DNA from: Bugula neritina
Lineage: Eukaryota > Bryozoa > Gymnolaemata > Cheilostomatida > Bugulidae
Reading direction: 5' to 3'
NCBI GenBank assembly: GCA_964035545.1
Contig: OZ037771.1
Location: 4,267,128-4,331,127, forward strand
DNA length: 64,000 nt
The notes beneath the pieces are model-generated. The model worked only from the letters and a program-made list of their open reading frames with translations, did not search any database and had not been told where the DNA came from. Below, in pieces: positions 62,154 to 64,000 of the stretch (its first letter is position 1; each line of letters starts with the position of its first letter). The position numbers were made by a program, and so were the translations under genes.

Positions 62154-63936
62154 TTTATACATATACATATATGTATATATACTATTCTAGCTTCATTTAA
62201 TGGAACGTTTGAGAACCCCTGTGGAGATGTAAATGCTACAGCTATAGTCTGCCAAGGTAAGATTATTTCTAATGGCTTTAAGCTACTCAACAAAGTAAAG
62301 TATAAAGTCATAAATTCCAGTTGAGATTGCTAAATTAGAAATTGAAATGATTTATATTTAACGAAATATATTCTTTATTTTTATGTTTATGAATTTTGTT
62401 GCAAATATTTTTCTCCACACTGCTTTGATGGGATTCCACTTTCCTATAGTGATGGCTAGTCATAACACTATTTGTAATATGATGTTACTTCTAAATCATG
62501 TTGTATACGGATTAGCCTCAAAACTTTAAAATATTCAGTGAATGATGGGTGAGTAGAGTAACACCCTCTCTTTGTGATTGGATAAAATTATGATGTAAGT
62601 TTGTGTCACATGATGTATAGTAAGTAGTATTGTCTGCATTACGCAGTGCCCTATAGTAGTAGACTTATTGCAGCAATAAACCAGTGTGCAAGCAACCAGT
62701 ACGCCATCCGACCCATAGTCGCCTTACTACCTGCGTACTGGAGATTCGCTCAGTGCTGGAGACGTTACCGGGACACTAAACATGTCTTCCCTCATGTTGT
62801 GAATGCCTTCAAGTACAGTACCTCCTTCCTCGTTGTCACTTTCTCCGCTCTCAACTCGTGGTACAAAGGTCAGCGTCACTTGTATTTCATTTTATAAAAA
62901 CTCACGTAAGTTTATACTCATTATCCCTGTGAGAAACCCCTGGTGTAAAGGTTTTTTGTTAAATCGGGATAAGGGCTTATTTAGATGGAGTACAAGAGTA
63001 ATTATGACTAGATGCTCTTCCTAACATCACCAATGGCCTTTGGCGGGGTTCGAACCCATGACTGCGTGTTTGCTAGGCTAGCACTCTAACCCCTAGACTA
63101 CAGCTGCTCACTTAGTATTTCATTTTATACTTTCATTTGCATTGCATTATTACAGTGCTCCCTCCGTATCTCACTAAGCTAGGGGTTCTGAAATCTCATC
63201 TGGTGACATAGTAGAATACCATATTTAACTCATGGATTCATTAAATTCTGCCATTTTGTCTCTATACACATATAAATAAGTCACAAACAGGGTCCGAGTC
63301 CTTCTTATGATATATGAAATTTCTTGAGAACGAGATCTGTGAGATATGGAGGGACCACTCCATTGATAGAGTCTCGAGTTCCTTTATCCTTGCTGCTTTC
63401 TGTGTGCAGAACATGGCAAGTCTGACGTGATTCCGGAAAGTCTGTTCTTGTGGTTTTGGTTGCTGGCTGCCATCGTCAGCTCCTGCTACACGTACACCTG
63501 GGACATCAAGATGGACTGGGGGCTGCTTGATAAGAACGCCGGTGAAAACAGATTTCTACGGGAGCAAACAGTGTACCACTACAAGGTATGTGCTACCATC
63601 TTGTGTACCACTACAAGGTATGTTCTACCATCTTGCGACCACTACAATAATATATACATATTTGGGTTTATGCTTTCAACTATCTTATGCATTTAACACT
63701 TTTTACTAATTCCAATTATTTGTTAGTAATGTTTGTATAGAGTTGTGTGCCCTTTGTTGTTCACACATGCGCTGCATCTAGCATAGTGCGTGGTGTTTGC
63801 AGTGGTACTACTACCTGGCCATGGTTGAAGACTTGATTTTGCGGTTCACATGGACCATCACCATGTCTGCTACTGAGACTGGCTTCATAGACAGCGAGAT
63901 TCTACGCACTGTCATGGCCGTCTTAGAGGTTATTCG
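50831..63936 (+). CDS. XPR1: XPR1 phosphate exporter (SPX-EXS protein), 3' end beyond window
   Basis: Exons: 50831-50899, 52039-52090, 55954-56055, 56431-56537, 57196-57327, 57896-57997, 58722-58881, 59277-59464, 60395-60574, 61136-61283, 61614-61673, 62191-62256, 62647-62868, 63410-63585, 63803-63936. All phases agree; 632 codons plus 2 nt are present and the final exons are missing. The start [19 protein letters not shown] is the invariant SPX N terminus; [10 protein letters not shown] (145-154) is the lysine cluster that senses inositol pyrophosphates. Then come [12 protein letters not shown], several membrane helices, [32 protein letters not shown], and the EXS signatures [16 protein letters not shown] and [22 protein letters not shown]. 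It exports inorganic phosphate across the plasma membrane; vertebrate XPR1 also serves as a gammaretrovirus receptor. Exons 11-12 enlarge one extracellular loop. Confidence 0.97.
52291..52730. mobile_element. MITE (GTGCAGTAATGGAGAA family) interrupted by a second MITE
   Basis: Outer ends TA-GGTGCAGTAATGGAGAA and TTCTCCGCTACTGCACC-TA are inverted. Its middle is split by the element at 52411-52703; without it the sequence aligns to the copy at 29122-29269. It lies in XPR1 intron 2. Confidence 0.8.
52411..52703. mobile_element. PIF/Harbinger-type MITE with TTA duplication
   Basis: Termini AGGCCTGGCCTCACGC and GTGTGAGGCCAGGCCT are inverted over about 14-16 bp and flanked directly by TTA (52408-52410 and 52704-52706). 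The uninterrupted relative at 29122-29269 shows a single TTA at the matching point, which supports a genuine insertion with a 3-bp TTA duplication. Confidence 0.88.
53112..53311. mobile_element. MITE copy B, CAGTGCTCCCTCC termini with TA duplication
   Basis: Best-preserved copy of the family: TA-TAGTGCTCCCTCCATATCTC at left, GAGATACGGAGGGAGCACTG-TA at right, 200 bp. TA flanks indicate Tc1/mariner-type mobilisation. It lies in XPR1 intron 2. Confidence 0.9.
53312..55953. other. Rest of XPR1 intron 2
   Basis: Long AT-rich intronic sequence. Reading frames near 53562-53828 and 54721-55240 are short and overlap on opposite strands. They show no recognisable motif, so I do not annotate them. Confidence 0.55.
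57477..57492 (+). repeat. Poly-C run
   Basis: About 16-17 consecutive C in XPR1 intron 5. A comparable poly-G run is at about 32798-32813 in ATP11 intron 18. Confidence 0.85.
58555..58705 (+). repeat. ACATGCTGTGATATATAAT array before XPR1 exon 7
   Basis: About five units of 27-28 bp (ataacatgctgtgatatata) fill the 3' end of XPR1 intron 6 and stop just upstream of the acceptor (tatactgtcag, exon at 58722). Confidence 0.88.
59470..59836 (+). repeat. 22-23-bp array at the 5' end of XPR1 intron 8
   Basis: About 16 units of ACTATTCTCTACGTATTATC start six bases after the exon 8 donor (GAG/GTACCA). Small length changes between units create several spurious open frames. Confidence 0.93.
61331..61485 (+). 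repeat. 45-47-bp array in XPR1 intron 10 echoing the exon 10 end
   Basis: Three and a half units of AGTGGTCCGGACCATGTG plus TACATATATATTATAATAAA follow exon 10. The unit core GGTCCGGACCATGTG resembles the exon end and donor GGCCGGACCAAATGGTATG. Confidence 0.85.
62004..62151 (+). repeat. Paired (AT)n microsatellites in XPR1 intron 11
   Basis: Two uninterrupted AT dinucleotide runs, at about 62004-62032 and 62125-62151, lie about 95 bp apart. Confidence 0.9.
62896..63110 (-). mobile_element. SINE copy, best preserved
   Basis: On the minus strand: GAGCAGCTGTAGTCTAGGGG (A-box-like TAGTCTAGGGG), then GGGTTCGAACCCCGCC (a near-perfect tRNA B box), GATGTTAGGAAGAGCATC (V-like core), and a tail ending in ATAAACTTACGTGAG. 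It lies in XPR1 intron 13. Confidence 0.88.
63153..63360. mobile_element. MITE copy C, CAGTGCTCCCTCC termini
   Basis: Left end TA-CAGTGCTCCCTCCGTATCTC, right end GAGATATGGAGGGACCACTC (one transversion in the terminus). It lies about 50 bp upstream of XPR1 exon 14. Confidence 0.85.
63571..63634 (+). repeat. 32-bp tandem duplication across the XPR1 exon 14 donor
   Basis: The unit GTGTACCACTACAAG/GTATGTGCTACCATCTT occurs at 63571-63602 and, with one change, at 63603-63634; a decayed third start follows. Two donors therefore exist, after 63585 and after 63617. Only the first keeps the frame into exon 15. Confidence 0.95.
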
Positions 63937-64000
63937 GTAAGCTATGACTCGCTTTCGACTTTTATTTTTTCACGCCAAGTTTAGCTTTTTTATGTTATGA

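Noticed and set aside
1-64000. Bacterial-style defence system, phage or plasmid content
   Set aside because: All solid genes are intron-rich animal genes; no operons, Shine-Dalgarno-led ORFs or prokaryotic families are visible.

Overview
The window is genomic DNA from an animal, most likely an invertebrate. It is AT-rich with GT-AG introns of about 0.1-2 kb, and its proteins resemble those of metazoans generally. It also carries tRNA-derived SINEs, MITEs and many intronic minisatellites. I see no bacterial, plasmid or phage genes, no CRISPR array and no rRNA or tRNA gene. The species cannot be fixed from the sequence.

Layout, left to right. (1) 153-1513 (+): the 3' exons of an unrecognised gene. 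(2) 2149-7177 (-): a complete ten-exon NUP54 (nuclear pore central channel), tail-to-tail with gene 1. (3) 7178-9480: a divergent intergenic region. (4) 9481-37647 (+): a complete 27-exon class-6-like P4-ATPase (ATP11A/B/C family), with a probable alternative last exon at 39186-39314. (5) Inside the 11.6 kb intron 15 of that flippase, on the opposite strand, lies an eight-exon gene (21163-29396) for a single-pass membrane protein with a proline-rich tail. An intron of this nested gene in turn holds a 3.46 kb foldback DNA transposon (25485-28944) with arms of about 880 bp and a decayed Harbinger/ISL2EU-like transposase. (6) 40208-47482 (-): at least 13 exons of a large Ser-rich protein ending in a PDZ domain, 5' end unresolved. 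(7) 47483-50830: a second divergent intergenic region. (8) 50831-63936 (+): 15 exons of XPR1 (SPX-EXS phosphate exporter), running off the right edge.

The genes are unrelated housekeeping or membrane functions, with no operon-like or pathway logic beyond two divergent pairs (NUP54/ATP11 and PDZ gene/XPR1). Both divergent spacers carry similar degenerate ACTAAT/AATCAT low-complexity DNA.

The most unusual signal is that many intronic minisatellites are anchored on splice junctions. Their repeat units include exon-edge sequence plus the donor or acceptor. The clearest case is NUP54 exon 2. There, nine 45-bp units each carry an AG-flanked, GT-flanked 15-nt block that would add one more GATAF segment (one FG motif) to the FG domain without shifting the frame. 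The ATP11 IMGKEG exon has about 15 copies of its acceptor plus first nine bases. XPR1 exon 14 has a fresh 32-bp duplication across its donor.
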